From NCBI GenBank assembly GCA_026708325.1, contig JAPOVC010000024.1:78282-142281 (forward strand): a stretch of DNA of 64,000 bases. Direction: 5' to 3'. Below, in pieces: positions 34,639 to 44,839 of this stretch. Both the position numbers and the translations under genes were made by a program. Positions within the stretch are counted from its first letter, which is position 1. Each line of letters opens with the position of its first letter. This DNA is from Anaerolineaceae bacterium. GTDB lineage: Bacteria > Chloroflexota > Anaerolineae > Aggregatilineales > Phototrophicaceae. The notes beneath the pieces are model-generated. The model worked only from the letters and a program-made list of their open reading frames with translations, was not told the DNA's origin and did not search any database.

Positions 34639-36030
34639 ATGGGCAAGATAAGTCGCAGGGAAATGTTACAGGCGAGCGCGGCCGGTCTGGCCGGTGCTGC
34701 CGCCACCGCCTTGCCGGGGGGCGTTTCGCTGGCCTCGGCGCCATCGCAGGACCAGATTTCGATGCGCTACCAGACCTTTAACATCGATACTGTGCAGCAC
34801 ATGCTCAACACCTACATGGAGCTGAACCCGCACGTGTCGATTGAGGCCATTTCGGTCACCGGCGTCGATCATCAGGAAGTCGCCACCAAGATTCTGGCGA
34901 CCCTGGCGGCCGGCAATCCGGTGGACGTCGGCTTCGCCTGCACCGAGGTGACGCACCTCTACGCCGGAGAAGGTCTGGCGCAGCCGCTGACCGCGCGCCT
35001 GATGGACGACGCGGAAGAGTTCATGGAGTATTACGCGGACACCAGCGCGGCGCTTTCGGAGACCATGCTTTACGAGGGCGACGTCTACCAACTGATGGAC
35101 AATTTCAACGCGGCCAACATGTTCTTCAACAAGAATCTGCTGGCCGAGGCCGGGCTGGAGATGCCGGGCAAGGAATGGACCAAGGACGACTTCTACGGCA
35201 TGGCACAGGCCATGACCGGCATTGACGGCTCCTTCGGCTATGGCTGGATCAATCGCTTCTGGGGCAGCTGGATGCCCTGGATCTTCGTCAATGACACCAA
35301 CGTGCTTGAGGAAGAGCGGGCGCCCGGCGGCGAGTGGTTCTGGGACACCTTCTATGCAGGTGACGAGCGCGCCGTGGGGCGCGGTGGTGGCTGGCGCTGG
35401 CCGGCGCCGCAGGCCAACAACCCGAAGATGGTCGAGGCGCTGGAATTCGTGGTTTCGCTGACGGAGGAGGGACTGACGCCGGCGGTGTCGATCGGCGGTG
35501 GCAACACCCTGCTGGGCTTCTTCAGCGCCAACAAGCTGGGCATGACGCCGGCGGGCGGCTTCTGGTCCGGCGGGCTGATCAACTCCGGCCTGGAACCGGG
35601 CTCCTTCGACACGCAGTTCTGGCCGGAGTGGAAGTCGCAACGGCATCAGCTGGGCGTCTGCGGCCCGTGGATTCTGGATGGCGGCCCCAACGCCGACCAG
35701 TGCTGGGACTTCCTGAAGCACTACAAGAAGCGCGAGATTCAGGACAACCTGGGTCACTTCACGCCCTTGCCGCTGACGACGCCGACGCGGCGTTCGCTGA
35801 ACACGGAAGAGCGCTTCGGCCCGACGGGCGTGGAGAACTGGCGCGTGTTCTACGAGACGATCGACGAGCGCCCGGACACGGGTCCGATCGCGCAGCCGGT
35901 ATTCGTGGTGGAACTGACGAACATTTTCACGCGTTACACCAGTCTGGCGACGAGCGGCGAGCAGACGCCGCAGGAAGCGCTGGACAACATGCAGGCGGAG
36001 ATGGAGGACCTCTACGCGCGCAACGCGTAG
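34639..36030 (+). CDS. Tat-exported sugar ABC transporter substrate-binding protein, paralogue 3
   Basis: 463 residues; signal MGKISRREMLQASAAGLAGAAATALPGGVSLASA. With paralogue 4 it forms a closer pair: both share ISMRYQTFN, ISVTGVDH, HLYAG and YEGDVYQLMDNFNAANMFFNKNLL-type contacts, and GSFGYGWINRFWGSWMPWIF instead of the WPNRLWGGW of 1 and 2. GGAGGAAGT precedes the ATG at 34639. It has its own promoter 120 bp upstream. The divergence in binding-cleft segments suggests a different sugar. Confidence 0.92.
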   Translation: MGKISRREMLQASAAGLAGAAATALPGGVSLASAPSQDQISMRYQTFNIDTVQHMLNTYMELNPHVSIEAISVTGVDHQEVATKILATLAAGNPVDVGFACTEVTHLYAGEGLAQPLTARLMDDAEEFMEYYADTSAALSETMLYEGDVYQLMDNFNAANMFFNKNLLAEAGLEMPGKEWTKDDFYGMAQAMTGIDGSFGYGWINRFWGSWMPWIFVNDTNVLEEERAPGGEWFWDTFYAGDERAVGRGGGWRWPAPQANNPKMVEALEFVVSLTEEGLTPAVSIGGGNTLLGFFSANKLGMTPAGGFWSGGLINSGLEPGSFDTQFWPEWKSQRHQLGVCGPWILDGGPNADQCWDFLKHYKKREIQDNLGHFTPLPLTTPTRRSLNTEERFGPTGVENWRVFYETIDERPDTGPIAQPVFVVELTNIFTRYTSLATSGEQTPQEALDNMQAEMEDLYARNA

Positions 36031-36067
36031 GCACTGGTCAAATGTATTGTGGGGAGGGTCTGACAGG

Positions 36068-36115
36068 CCCTCACCCCCAACCCCCTCTCCCTCAGGGAGA
36101 GGGGGCGCTTTTTTT
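36068..36115 (+). repeat. Simple palindromic repeat acting as terminator of paralogue 3
   Basis: GCCCTCACCCCCAACC and the perfect CTCTCCCTCAGGGAGAG hairpin, followed after CGC by seven T residues. This is a standard intrinsic terminator built from the repeat, 40 bp after the stop codon. Confidence 0.8.
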
Positions 36116-36244
36116 GTATAGAGAAGGCACAAATTGAGCGCCCGCCGCGGCGGTGGACCAGGCGCAAGGTAAACGATCGACGGGTCGCTGCCCCGCTTTT
36201 GCTGCGCAGAGTCCAATGCAGGAAGGTTCTGGCAACTGCTCTTG

Positions 36245-36273
36245 TTGCGGCGTCGGGACCGCCTGGTTAGACT
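36245..36273 (+). promoter_or_regulatory. Sigma70-type promoter of paralogue 4
   Basis: TTGCGG, 17-bp spacer, TAGACT, homologous to the element at 34490. The long 5' leader and the ribosome site are conserved with paralogue 3. Confidence 0.65.
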
Positions 36274-36393
36274 ATGGTCCATGCGCTGGCGCGGCGATGC
36301 AAGCTGCGCCGCTGTCGTAGACGGGAACGGGGTTCTGCTGCCCCGACCCGCAAACTAATAGCGCTCTGGTGGAATGGTTTTGGAGGAGGGGAA

Positions 36394-37785
36394 ATGGCTT
36401 CATTGAGTCGAAGGGAAATGCTGCAGGCGAGCGCGGCCGGTCTGGCCGGCGCTGCCGCGACCGCTTTACCGGGGGGCGTATCGCTGGCCTCGGCGCCATC
36501 GCAGGACCAGATTTCGATGCGTTACCAGACCTTTAACGTGGATGCCGTGCAGGACATGCTCAACAGCTACGTGGAAATGAACCCGCACGTGTCAATCGAG
36601 GCCATTTCGGTGACGGGCGTCGATCACGCTGAAGTCGCCACCAAGATTCTGGCGACCCTGGCGGCCGGCAACCCGGTGGACGTCGGCTTCGCCTGCACGG
36701 AGACGACGCACCTCTACGCCGGTCAGGGCATTGCGCAGCCGCTGACCGCGCGCCTGATGGACGATGCGGAAGAGTTCCTGGAGTACTACGCGGACACCAG
36801 CCCGGCGCTTTCGGAGGCCATGCTCTACGAGGGCGACGTTTTCCAGCTGATGGACACCTTCAACGCGGCCAACATGTTTTACAACAAGAATCTGCTGGAA
36901 GCGGCCGGACTGGAGGAGCCGGGCAAGGACTGGACCAAGGACGACTTCTACGGCATGGCGCAGGCCATGACCGGCATCGACGGGTCTTTCGGTTACGGCT
37001 GGACCAACCGCTTCTGGGGCAGCTGGATGCCCTGGATCTTCGTCAATGACACCAACGTGCTGGTGGAAGAGCGGGCGCCCGGCGGCGAGTGGTTCTGGGA
37101 TACCTTCTATGCGGATGACGAGCGCGCCGAGGGGCGTAGCGGTGGCTGGCGCTGGCCGGCGCCGCAGGCCAACAACCCGAGGATGGTCGAGGCGCTGGAA
37201 TTCGTGGTTGCCATGATTCAGGAGGGGCTGGCGCCGGCCGTGGAACTGGGCGGTGGCCGTACGCTTCAGGGCTTCTTCACCAGCAACAAACTGGGCATGA
37301 CCCCGGCGGGCGGTTTCTGGGCCGGCGGGCTTTACAACGCGGGCATGGAACCGGGCACCTTTGAAGCCCAGTTCTGGCCGGCATGGAGGACGCAGCGGCA
37401 TCAACTGGGCATCTGCGGTCCCTGGATTCTGGACGGTGGCGGCAACGAAGACCAGTGCTGGGACTTCCTCAAGCATTACAAGAAAGCGGAAGTGCAGGAT
37501 AACCTGGGTTATTTCAATCCTGTACCGGCAACGACGCCGTCGCGGCGTTCACTGAACACGGAAGAGCGCTGGGGCCCGACGGGCGTGAAGAACTGGCGCA
37601 TCTTCTACGAGACGATCGACGAACGGCCGGACACGGGACCGATCGCGCAACCGGCGTTTGTGGTGGAACTGACGAACATCTTCACCCGCTACACCAGTCT
37701 GGCGACCAACGGCGAGCAGACGCCGCAGGAAGCGCTGGACAACATGCAGGCGGAGATGGAAGACCTTTACGCGCGCAACGCGTAA
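36394..37785 (+). CDS. Tat-exported sugar ABC transporter substrate-binding protein, paralogue 4
   Basis: 463 residues; signal MASLSRREMLQASAAGLAGAAATALPGGVSLASA. It is the closest relative of paralogue 3 and ends with the same EMEDLYARNA. Differences gather in loops of the mature protein (FQLMDTFNAANMFYN, AMIQEGLAPAVELGGGRTLQGFFTSNKLG). GGAGGAGG precedes the ATG at 36394. It is followed by a GCGGGAC/GTCCCGC hairpin. Confidence 0.92.
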   Translation: MASLSRREMLQASAAGLAGAAATALPGGVSLASAPSQDQISMRYQTFNVDAVQDMLNSYVEMNPHVSIEAISVTGVDHAEVATKILATLAAGNPVDVGFACTETTHLYAGQGIAQPLTARLMDDAEEFLEYYADTSPALSEAMLYEGDVFQLMDTFNAANMFYNKNLLEAAGLEEPGKDWTKDDFYGMAQAMTGIDGSFGYGWTNRFWGSWMPWIFVNDTNVLVEERAPGGEWFWDTFYADDERAEGRSGGWRWPAPQANNPRMVEALEFVVAMIQEGLAPAVELGGGRTLQGFFTSNKLGMTPAGGFWAGGLYNAGMEPGTFEAQFWPAWRTQRHQLGICGPWILDGGGNEDQCWDFLKHYKKAEVQDNLGYFNPVPATTPSRRSLNTEERWGPTGVKNWRIFYETIDERPDTGPIAQPAFVVELTNIFTRYTSLATNGEQTPQEALDNMQAEMEDLYARNA

Positions 37786-37802
37786 GGTCTGTGAGACTGG
37801 TT

Positions 37803-37850
37803 GCGGGACGGCGGCCGGCAGGTCGCTGTCCCGCATTCAATTGACTTTTT
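37803..37850 (+). terminator. Probable terminator after paralogue 4
   Basis: Stem GCGGGAC / GTCCCGC around GGCGGCCGGCAGG, related to the block at 34410. The T-run (five T) is 11 bases beyond the stem, so termination may be weak. Confidence 0.5.
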
Positions 37851-37957
37851 ATGGCGGCATAAGAATTCCAGAAAAAAGTGGGTTGCAGCGACGCTGCGAA
37901 TTTCCGGGCAATCTCCAGCGAGGCGCCGGCTGACAGTCACACAGGGCCAGTGATCTG

Positions 37958-38038
37958 GCGCGATTCGTCGTCAGCCTGGCAGCGGACGCCCATTACCTGA
38001 CCGACCACAAGGGCCATGACCTCAAGCAGGTCCGGTGA
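37958..38038 (+). pseudogene. Possible gene remnant (26 codons and a stop)
   Basis: A frame reading ARFVVSLAADAHYLTDHKGHDLKQVR then TGA. Almost every third codon position is G or C, as in the real genes here, yet there is no start and the frame is closed 27 bp upstream. It looks like the C-terminus of a lost gene. I do not recognise the family. Confidence 0.35.
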
Positions 38039-38102
38039 GTTGTTTTGGCGAGCCTGCAAGCGGGTCAACATGAGCCCCGGGATATTTTTGGGAGAATTTG
38101 AA

Positions 38103-39479
38103 ATGAATGCGTTGAGTCGACGGGAAATGATACAGGCGAGCGCGGCCACGGTGGCCGCTGTCGCGTTACCGGGAAGCGTGGCGCTGGCCTCGGCACCATC
38201 GCAGGACAACATCACGTTGCGCCTGCAGGCCGACCCGCGGGACTATCAGGAAGTGATCGATGCCTACGCTGGCGTCGCGCCCAACGTGACCGTCGAGCCG
38301 GTCAGCGTGACCGGCATCGACCACGCCGAGGTCGCGACCAAGATTTTGGCTTCGCTGGCCGCCGGCACGCCGGTGGATATCGGCTTCGCGGCCACGGAAG
38401 CGACGCAGCTATACGCCGGCGAGGGCCTGGCGATGGGCATGAAAGACCGCCTGCTGGACCAGCCCGATGACCTGATGGAGTATTTTTCGGACGTCAGCCC
38501 GGTGCTGGTCGAAACCGACTTTTACGAAGGCGACCTTTATCAGTTGCCGCGCGACTTTAATGCCGCCAACATGTGGCTGAACACCAAACTGGTAGGGGAG
38601 GCCGGCCTGGAGATGCCCGGCGAGGACTGGACGAAGGACGACTTCAATGAATACGCGAAAGCCCTGACCGGGCTGGGCCCGGAAGGCGATTCCTTCGGCT
38701 TCGCCTGGAACAACGGGCTCTGGGGTGGCTGGCTGCCCTGGATCTTCGTCAACGGGAGCAACCTGCTTAGCGAGGAACGCGTGGGGGGCGGCGAGTGGCT
38801 GTGGGACACTTTCTACGCCGATGACCCCAATGCCGCGGGGCGTGGCGGCGGCTTCCGCTGGCCGGAACCACAGGCCAACAACGCGGCCAACGTGGAGGCG
38901 CTGGAGCACGTAGTGGCGCTGACGCGGGACGGTTATGCGCCATCGGTCGAACGCGGTTTTGCCGAGAATCTGTCGGGCTTTTTCGCCGCCGACAAGATTG
39001 GCATGTACCCTGGCGGGGGCTTCTTCACGGGCTTCCTGCAGGACGCCGGTATGGAACCGGGCACATACGACGCCCAGTTCTGGCCCTGGTGGCAGTCCCA
39101 GCGGCACCAGCTGGGCGTGGGCGCGCTGTGGATCCTGATCGGCGGCAGTGAAGATGCCGCCTGGGACTTCGTCAAGTGGCACACAGGCCGCGACGTGATG
39201 GAGATGATCGGTTTCTTCCGGGTGACGCGGACGACGCCGGCGCGGCGCTCGATGTGCACGGCAGAGCGCTTTCCAAACGTGAGCAACTGGAACATATTTT
39301 ACGACACGGTGGACGCGCGGCCGGACACGGGGCCGATCCCGGCGCCGGTCTTCTCGATCGAATTGACGAATATTTTCACGCGCTACACTGAAGTGGCCGT
39401 CAGCCTGGAGCAATCGCCGCAGGATACGCTGGACGCGATGCAGCGCGAGCTGGAAGACCTCTACGCGCGCAACGCGTAG
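38103..39479 (+). CDS. Tat-exported sugar ABC transporter substrate-binding protein, paralogue 5
   Basis: 458 residues; signal MNALSRREMIQASAATVAAVALPGSVALASA. It groups with paralogue 1: YQLPRDFNAANMWLN, LAMGMKDRLLDQPDD, SFGFAWNNGLWGGW and VDARPDTGPIPAPVFSIELTNIFTRYT. GGGAGAA precedes the ATG at 38103. It is the last binding protein and the only one next to the permease genes, from which it is separated by a 13-bp-stem hairpin. Confidence 0.92.
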   Translation: MNALSRREMIQASAATVAAVALPGSVALASAPSQDNITLRLQADPRDYQEVIDAYAGVAPNVTVEPVSVTGIDHAEVATKILASLAAGTPVDIGFAATEATQLYAGEGLAMGMKDRLLDQPDDLMEYFSDVSPVLVETDFYEGDLYQLPRDFNAANMWLNTKLVGEAGLEMPGEDWTKDDFNEYAKALTGLGPEGDSFGFAWNNGLWGGWLPWIFVNGSNLLSEERVGGGEWLWDTFYADDPNAAGRGGGFRWPEPQANNAANVEALEHVVALTRDGYAPSVERGFAENLSGFFAADKIGMYPGGGFFTGFLQDAGMEPGTYDAQFWPWWQSQRHQLGVGALWILIGGSEDAAWDFVKWHTGRDVMEMIGFFRVTRTTPARRSMCTAERFPNVSNWNIFYDTVDARPDTGPIPAPVFSIELTNIFTRYTEVAVSLEQSPQDTLDAMQRELEDLYARNA

Positions 39480-39501
39480 GGTCGACAGCGGCAGAACAGC
39501 A

Positions 39502-39551
39502 AGCGGCTGCACAGGGATTCGTCAGAAGACTGTGCAGCCGCTATACTTTTT
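39502..39551 (+). terminator. Hairpin with T-run between the last binding protein and the permeases
   Basis: Perfect 13-bp stem AGCGGCTGCACAG / CTGTGCAGCCGCT, 15-base loop, then ATAC and five T. It can act as a partial terminator or as a 3' stabiliser that keeps binding protein in excess over permease. Confidence 0.75.
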
Positions 39552-39577
39552 GCCAGGCAGTTGAGAGGAGGCGCAGC

Positions 39578-40531
39578 GTGGCATCCGAAGCGACCCTGGG
39601 CAGCGGTCGACGCAACTGGCTACCTTCCTGGCTGGCCGGGGACACGGTGCAGGGCATCCGGCGCCAGCGGATGGTGCTGGGCATTCTCTTCCTGTTGCCG
39701 ACGCTGATCGGTCTGATCCTCTTCGTGCTGGGCCCAATCGTGGTGGCCGTCGCGATGGGCTTTATGAAATGGAATGTCTTCCGGCCACCGGAGTTTGTCG
39801 CGCTCAAGAATTTTGCGCGACTGTTTCAACATGATCTTGTGGGAAACAGCTTCAGCAACACCTTCGTCATGATGGCGATGACGGTGGGCATGCTGGAGGT
39901 CTTTGCGATCGCGCTGGCGCTTTCGGTGCACCGCTTCGCGCGCAGCCGCCTGGCCTACTTCTTTCGGACGGTCTGGTTTCTGCCGGTGCTGCTCTCGGGC
40001 GTCTCGGTGGCCGTCACGCTGTCCTACATGTTTCATACGGATTTCGGCGTCGTCAACTATTACCTTGGGGTGCTCGGCATCGACAAGGTGCCCTGGCTGG
40101 TCTCCAGCGACGTGGTGCGCCTGAGCGTCTCGCTGGCAACAGTGTGGCGGAACCTGGGCTTCACCTTCATCATCTATCTGGGCGGCGTGAGCGCCCTGCC
40201 GCAGGAGATCCTGGAAGCGGCCACGGTGGACGGGGCGCGTGGACTCAAGCGACTGTGGCTGATCACGTTGCCGCTGCTGAGTCCGACGATCCTGTTTGCG
40301 ACGGTGATCGACGTGATTCGCCTGCTGCAGTTCTTCGACGAGCCCTATGTGATGACTCGCGGGGGACCGGGCGATTCGAGCCGCACGGCCGTGATGATGG
40401 TCTACGACACGGCCTTCGCCAACCTTGAGTTCGGTTACGCCTCGAGTATTTCGGTGGTCCTGTTCCTGATCATTCTGGCGGTGACCGGTTTCCAGTTCCT
40501 GCTCAGCAAGCGCTGGGTCTTCTACCAGTAA
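39578..40531 (+). CDS. Sugar ABC transporter permease (MalF/UgpA-like)
   Basis: 317 residues, six membrane segments. The first is FLLPTLIGLILFVLGPIVVAVAMGF, and the conserved EAA loop is EAATVDGARGLKRLWLITLPLLSP, which docks the ATPase. The start is a GTG at 39578 with GAGGAGG upstream. It pairs with the next gene to form the channel for the upstream binding proteins. No ATP-binding subunit is encoded in the cluster, so a shared MsmK/UgpC-type ATPase must come from elsewhere. Confidence 0.92.
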   Translation: MASEATLGSGRRNWLPSWLAGDTVQGIRRQRMVLGILFLLPTLIGLILFVLGPIVVAVAMGFMKWNVFRPPEFVALKNFARLFQHDLVGNSFSNTFVMMAMTVGMLEVFAIALALSVHRFARSRLAYFFRTVWFLPVLLSGVSVAVTLSYMFHTDFGVVNYYLGVLGIDKVPWLVSSDVVRLSVSLATVWRNLGFTFIIYLGGVSALPQEILEAATVDGARGLKRLWLITLPLLSPTILFATVIDVIRLLQFFDEPYVMTRGGPGDSSRTAVMMVYDTAFANLEFGYASSISVVLFLIILAVTGFQFLLSKRWVFYQ

Positions 40532-40547
40532 GGGAGGGGAGACGAAC

Positions 40548-41447
40548 ATGACGGTCATCAACCGGCTCTCGACCCGGCGCCGCGGTGACGAGGACGTGGT
40601 GGAACGCATCCCGGACTGGATGCCGCGCAATGCTGCAGACTGGCTGGCGATGGCTTTCATGGTGGCCATCGGCATGCTGACGATCATGCCGATCATATGG
40701 GTCATGTCCACCTCGCTGCGCACGCCGGCGGAATCCTTCACCGTGCCACCGGAGTGGCTGCCGGAGGACCTGTATTTTGGCAACTATTTGCAGGTCTTCG
40801 ATGAGATCCCCTTCGTCTACCAGATGGGCAACAGTTTCTTTGTGACGCTTTCGACGGTCGTCGGGCAATTGACGACGGCCACGCTGGCGGGCTACACCTT
40901 CGCGCGGCTGTACTTTCCCGGGCGCGACGCGTTGTTCTGGGTGGTGCTGGCCACGCTAATGATCCCCTACCAGGCGACACTGATTCCGCTCTTCGTCATC
41001 ATTTCAAAAGTCTTCGGGCTGGCCGACACGCTGTGGTCGCTGATTTTGCCGGCCTTGCCGACGGCCTTCGGCACCTTCCTGCTACGCCAGTACTTCCTGC
41101 AGATTCCCGTGGAGTATGAGGAAGCGGCGATGATGGACGGGGCCAACCAGTTCCAGATCTTCCGCCGCGTCTACCTGCCGATGGTGGCGCCGGGCATGGC
41201 GATCCTGGCGGTGCTGGCCTTCAACGGCAAATGGAACGACTTCCTGACGCCGCTGATCTTTATGAACACGACGTCCCGCTTCCCGATCACGCTGGGCATC
41301 AACGACCTGCAGCGTTACATGATGACCGGCAGCATCTCGGTGGTGTTGGCGGCCATCGTCATGGCGACGCTGCCGGTGGTCATCGTCTACATCTTCGGCC
41401 AGCGTTACCTGATCGAGGGCCTGATGGTGGGCGGTCTGAAGGGCTAG
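40548..41447 (+). CDS. Sugar ABC transporter permease (MalG/UgpE-like)
   Basis: 299 residues, six membrane segments. The EAA loop is EAAMMDGANQFQIFRRVYLPMVAPG, and the C-terminus YLIEGLMVGGLKG is the usual MalG-type ending (GLxxGAVKG). GGGAGGGGAGA precedes the ATG, 16 bp after the first permease, so the two are cotranscribed. Confidence 0.93.
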   Translation: MTVINRLSTRRRGDEDVVERIPDWMPRNAADWLAMAFMVAIGMLTIMPIIWVMSTSLRTPAESFTVPPEWLPEDLYFGNYLQVFDEIPFVYQMGNSFFVTLSTVVGQLTTATLAGYTFARLYFPGRDALFWVVLATLMIPYQATLIPLFVIISKVFGLADTLWSLILPALPTAFGTFLLRQYFLQIPVEYEEAAMMDGANQFQIFRRVYLPMVAPGMAILAVLAFNGKWNDFLTPLIFMNTTSRFPITLGINDLQRYMMTGSISVVLAAIVMATLPVVIVYIFGQRYLIEGLMVGGLKG

Positions 41448-41467
41448 GCGGGACTTCCTGGCGGCCG

Positions 41468-41512
41468 GCCCTCACCCTCCGACCCCCTCTCCCCAAGTAG
41501 AGGGGGAGGGCA
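41468..41512 (+). repeat. Simple palindromic repeat, slightly degenerate
   Basis: GCCCTCACCCTCCGACC with CTCTCCCCAAGTAGAGGGGG. It separates the convergent permease and oxidase genes. Confidence 0.8.
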
Positions 41513-41525
41513 ATTCTTGCCAGAC

Positions 41526-42677
41526 TCAATTGATTGGCACCATCTCTCGGCTGGCGCGCAGGAAAGCGATGTCGTGGCGTGTCGAGCCCTGCAGGGCGAG
41601 GTCAGCCAGGATTTCGCCGATGACGCTGGCGAACTTGTAGCCGTGGCCGCTGAAGCCGGCGGCGAAATGGACCTGCTCACACTCCGGATGGCGATCGATG
41701 ATGAAGTGCTCGTCGGGCGTGTTGGTGAACATGCAGACCTTGTGCAGCAGGTCCGGGCCGGCGCCACCCGGGAAGTAGCGTTCCGCGAAGTCGCGCAGTA
41801 TCCGCTGGTCCTCATCCCGCACACACTCCCGATCGAGCGTGTCGGGGTCGGCGGTCTCCTCCAGGTGATGGTAGCGGCCGACCTTGAATCCCTGCCCCGC
41901 AAAGTCCGGGAAGCCGTAATAGCGGCCCTCCTCGACCAGACAGTTGAAAACCGGGAAGCGCTCCGGCGTGAAATGTGGCGGGTCCAGCGGCTGCATCCAG
42001 GCCAGCACCTGACGCTCGGGCAGGGCGACTGACGCGAGTCGCGGCAGTAACTGCCCGGCCCAGGCGCCGGCCGTGATGACCAGTCGCTGCGCGAGATGGA
42101 CTTCCCTCTCCGTGCTCACTTGCAGCAGTCCGTCGGCGTTGACCTGCCAGTCGAGAACGCGTTGGCCCGTACGCAAGGTCGCGCCCCGCTCGCAGGCCGC
42201 CCGCACGAAGGCCCGGATGCCGGCCTCGGGGAGCAAAAAACCGCCCTTCGGCTGGTAAAGGCCCATGGTTTCCGCGGGGAAACGGTAGCCGGGCCAGCGC
42301 GCGCTGATCTCGGCGCCGGTCAGGGCCTCATGCTCGAGGTCGTGCTCCAGGCAGGACTGCAGGGACCCTGCAAAGACCTCGTTGTCCGGCGGGCCGATAT
42401 CCAGCGAGCCGCAGATGTGAAGCAGGTGCTCGCCGGAGTCCCTCTCCAGTGCGCGCCAGAGCTCGTAGCTGCGGCGCAGCAGGGGCACGTAGGCCGGGTC
42501 CTCGTAGTAGGCCAGGCGGATGATGCGCGTCAGGCCGTGCGAGGAGCCCATCTCGTGGGCCAGGTCGAATTGTTCGAGGCCGAGCACGCGTTGGCCGCGG
42601 CGGGCGAGCTGGTAGAGCGCAGCGCTGCCCATCCCGCCGACGCCAAGGACGATGACGTCCCAGGGTTTCGAATTCAT
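41526..42677 (-). CDS. SolA/monomeric sarcosine oxidase-like FAD amine oxidase
   Basis: 383 residues. VIVLGVGGMGSAALYQLARRG is the FAD-binding motif (GxGxxG), LEQFDLAHEMGSSHGLTRIIR the MSOX/SolA signature, KVCMFTNTPDEHFIID holds the cysteine that carries covalent FAD in sarcosine oxidases, and GFSGHGYKFASVIGEILADLA is the C-terminal motif. It oxidises an N-methyl amino acid, releasing formaldehyde and H2O2. AGGA precedes the ATG. It lies just after the peptide-transporter operon on the same strand and may use its cargo. Confidence 0.9.
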   Translation of the reverse strand: MNSKPWDVIVLGVGGMGSAALYQLARRGQRVLGLEQFDLAHEMGSSHGLTRIIRLAYYEDPAYVPLLRRSYELWRALERDSGEHLLHICGSLDIGPPDNEVFAGSLQSCLEHDLEHEALTGAEISARWPGYRFPAETMGLYQPKGGFLLPEAGIRAFVRAACERGATLRTGQRVLDWQVNADGLLQVSTEREVHLAQRLVITAGAWAGQLLPRLASVALPERQVLAWMQPLDPPHFTPERFPVFNCLVEEGRYYGFPDFAGQGFKVGRYHHLEETADPDTLDRECVRDEDQRILRDFAERYFPGGAGPDLLHKVCMFTNTPDEHFIIDRHPECEQVHFAAGFSGHGYKFASVIGEILADLALQGSTRHDIAFLRASREMVPIN

Positions 42678-42758
42678 GGTCCTGCGCTTCTCCCTCTACG
42701 AATGCCGTGAAGCCGCTGCGGAGCGCAGGACGGCCTTGTCGACAGGATGGAACGCCGC

Positions 42759-43795
<1,037 letters not shown>

Positions 43796-43799
<4 letters not shown>

Positions 43800-44839
43800 G
43801 CGTTCGTCCTTTCGCCGGAAGCCGGCAGGATTTCACGGGTCCGCGCGCAGAGCGCCCACTGGCCAGGCCCGACCTCGACCAGTTCCGGGCTGGCGCATTT
43901 GTCGGCAAGGTAATGGTGGCAGCGGGGGTGGAAGGCGCAGCCGGGCGGAATGTTGTAGGGGTCGGGTACGTTGCCGACGATCGATTCGAGCCGTTCGGTG
44001 ACGACGTCATGACGCGGGATGGAGCGCAGCAGGGCCTGGGTATAGGGATGGGCGGCCCGGTGAAAGATCGTGTCCACGTCGGCGATTTCGACTTCCTTGC
44101 CGAGGTACATGACGGCCACGTCGTCGGCCATTTCGGCGATGACGCCCAGGTCATGGGTGATGAACAGGATGGCCATGCCAAACTCGTCCTGCAGGTCACG
44201 CATCAGGTCCAGGATTTGCGACTGGGTGGTGACGTCGAGGGCGGTGGTGGGCTCGTCGGCGATCAGCAGGCGCGGGCTGCAGGTGAGGGCCATGGCGATC
44301 ATGACCCGCTGGCGCATGCCCCCGCTGAGTTCGTGGCGGTAGGCGTCCAGCAGACGCGCCGGCTGCGACAGACCGACGCGGTTCAGCAACTCGACGGACT
44401 GTTCGGTGGCTTCTGCGTCAGTGGCGTTGTGATGCAGACGGATGGCCTCGATCATCTGGTTGCCGATGCTGTGCACAGGGCTGAGCGAAGTCATCGGCTC
44501 CTGGAAGATCATGGCGATTTCGCCCCAGCGAAGATTGCGAATATCGGGCCCCCGGGGATCGAGTTGGGCGATGTCGACCGGATGGTCCGGATCGCCATAC
44601 CACAGAATCTCGCCCCGGTCGATGCGCCCCGGCCGCTGCACCATGTTGAGAATGGCGCGCGCCGTGACGCTCTTGCCGCAACCGCTTTCCCCGACGACGC
44701 CCAGCGTCCTGCCCGCCTGCAGGTTGAGGGTGACGCCGGAAACGGCGCGCACGATGCCCTCGGTCAGGTAAAAGCTGACGTGCAGGTCGCGGACTTCCAG
44801 CAGCGTGTCGCCCATGGTTTGCTCCCGTGGCTGGCTCAT
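43796..44839 (-). CDS. Oligopeptide/dipeptide ABC transporter ATP-binding protein (OppD/DppD-like)
   Basis: 347 residues. Walker [12 protein letters not shown] (47-57), signature [15 protein letters not shown], Walker [13 protein letters not shown], and the C-terminal [15 protein letters not shown] cluster. Its ATG overlaps the oppC stop by 4 bp and its end overlaps oppF by 4 bp, so the ATPases are translated in a coupled run. Confidence 0.94.
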
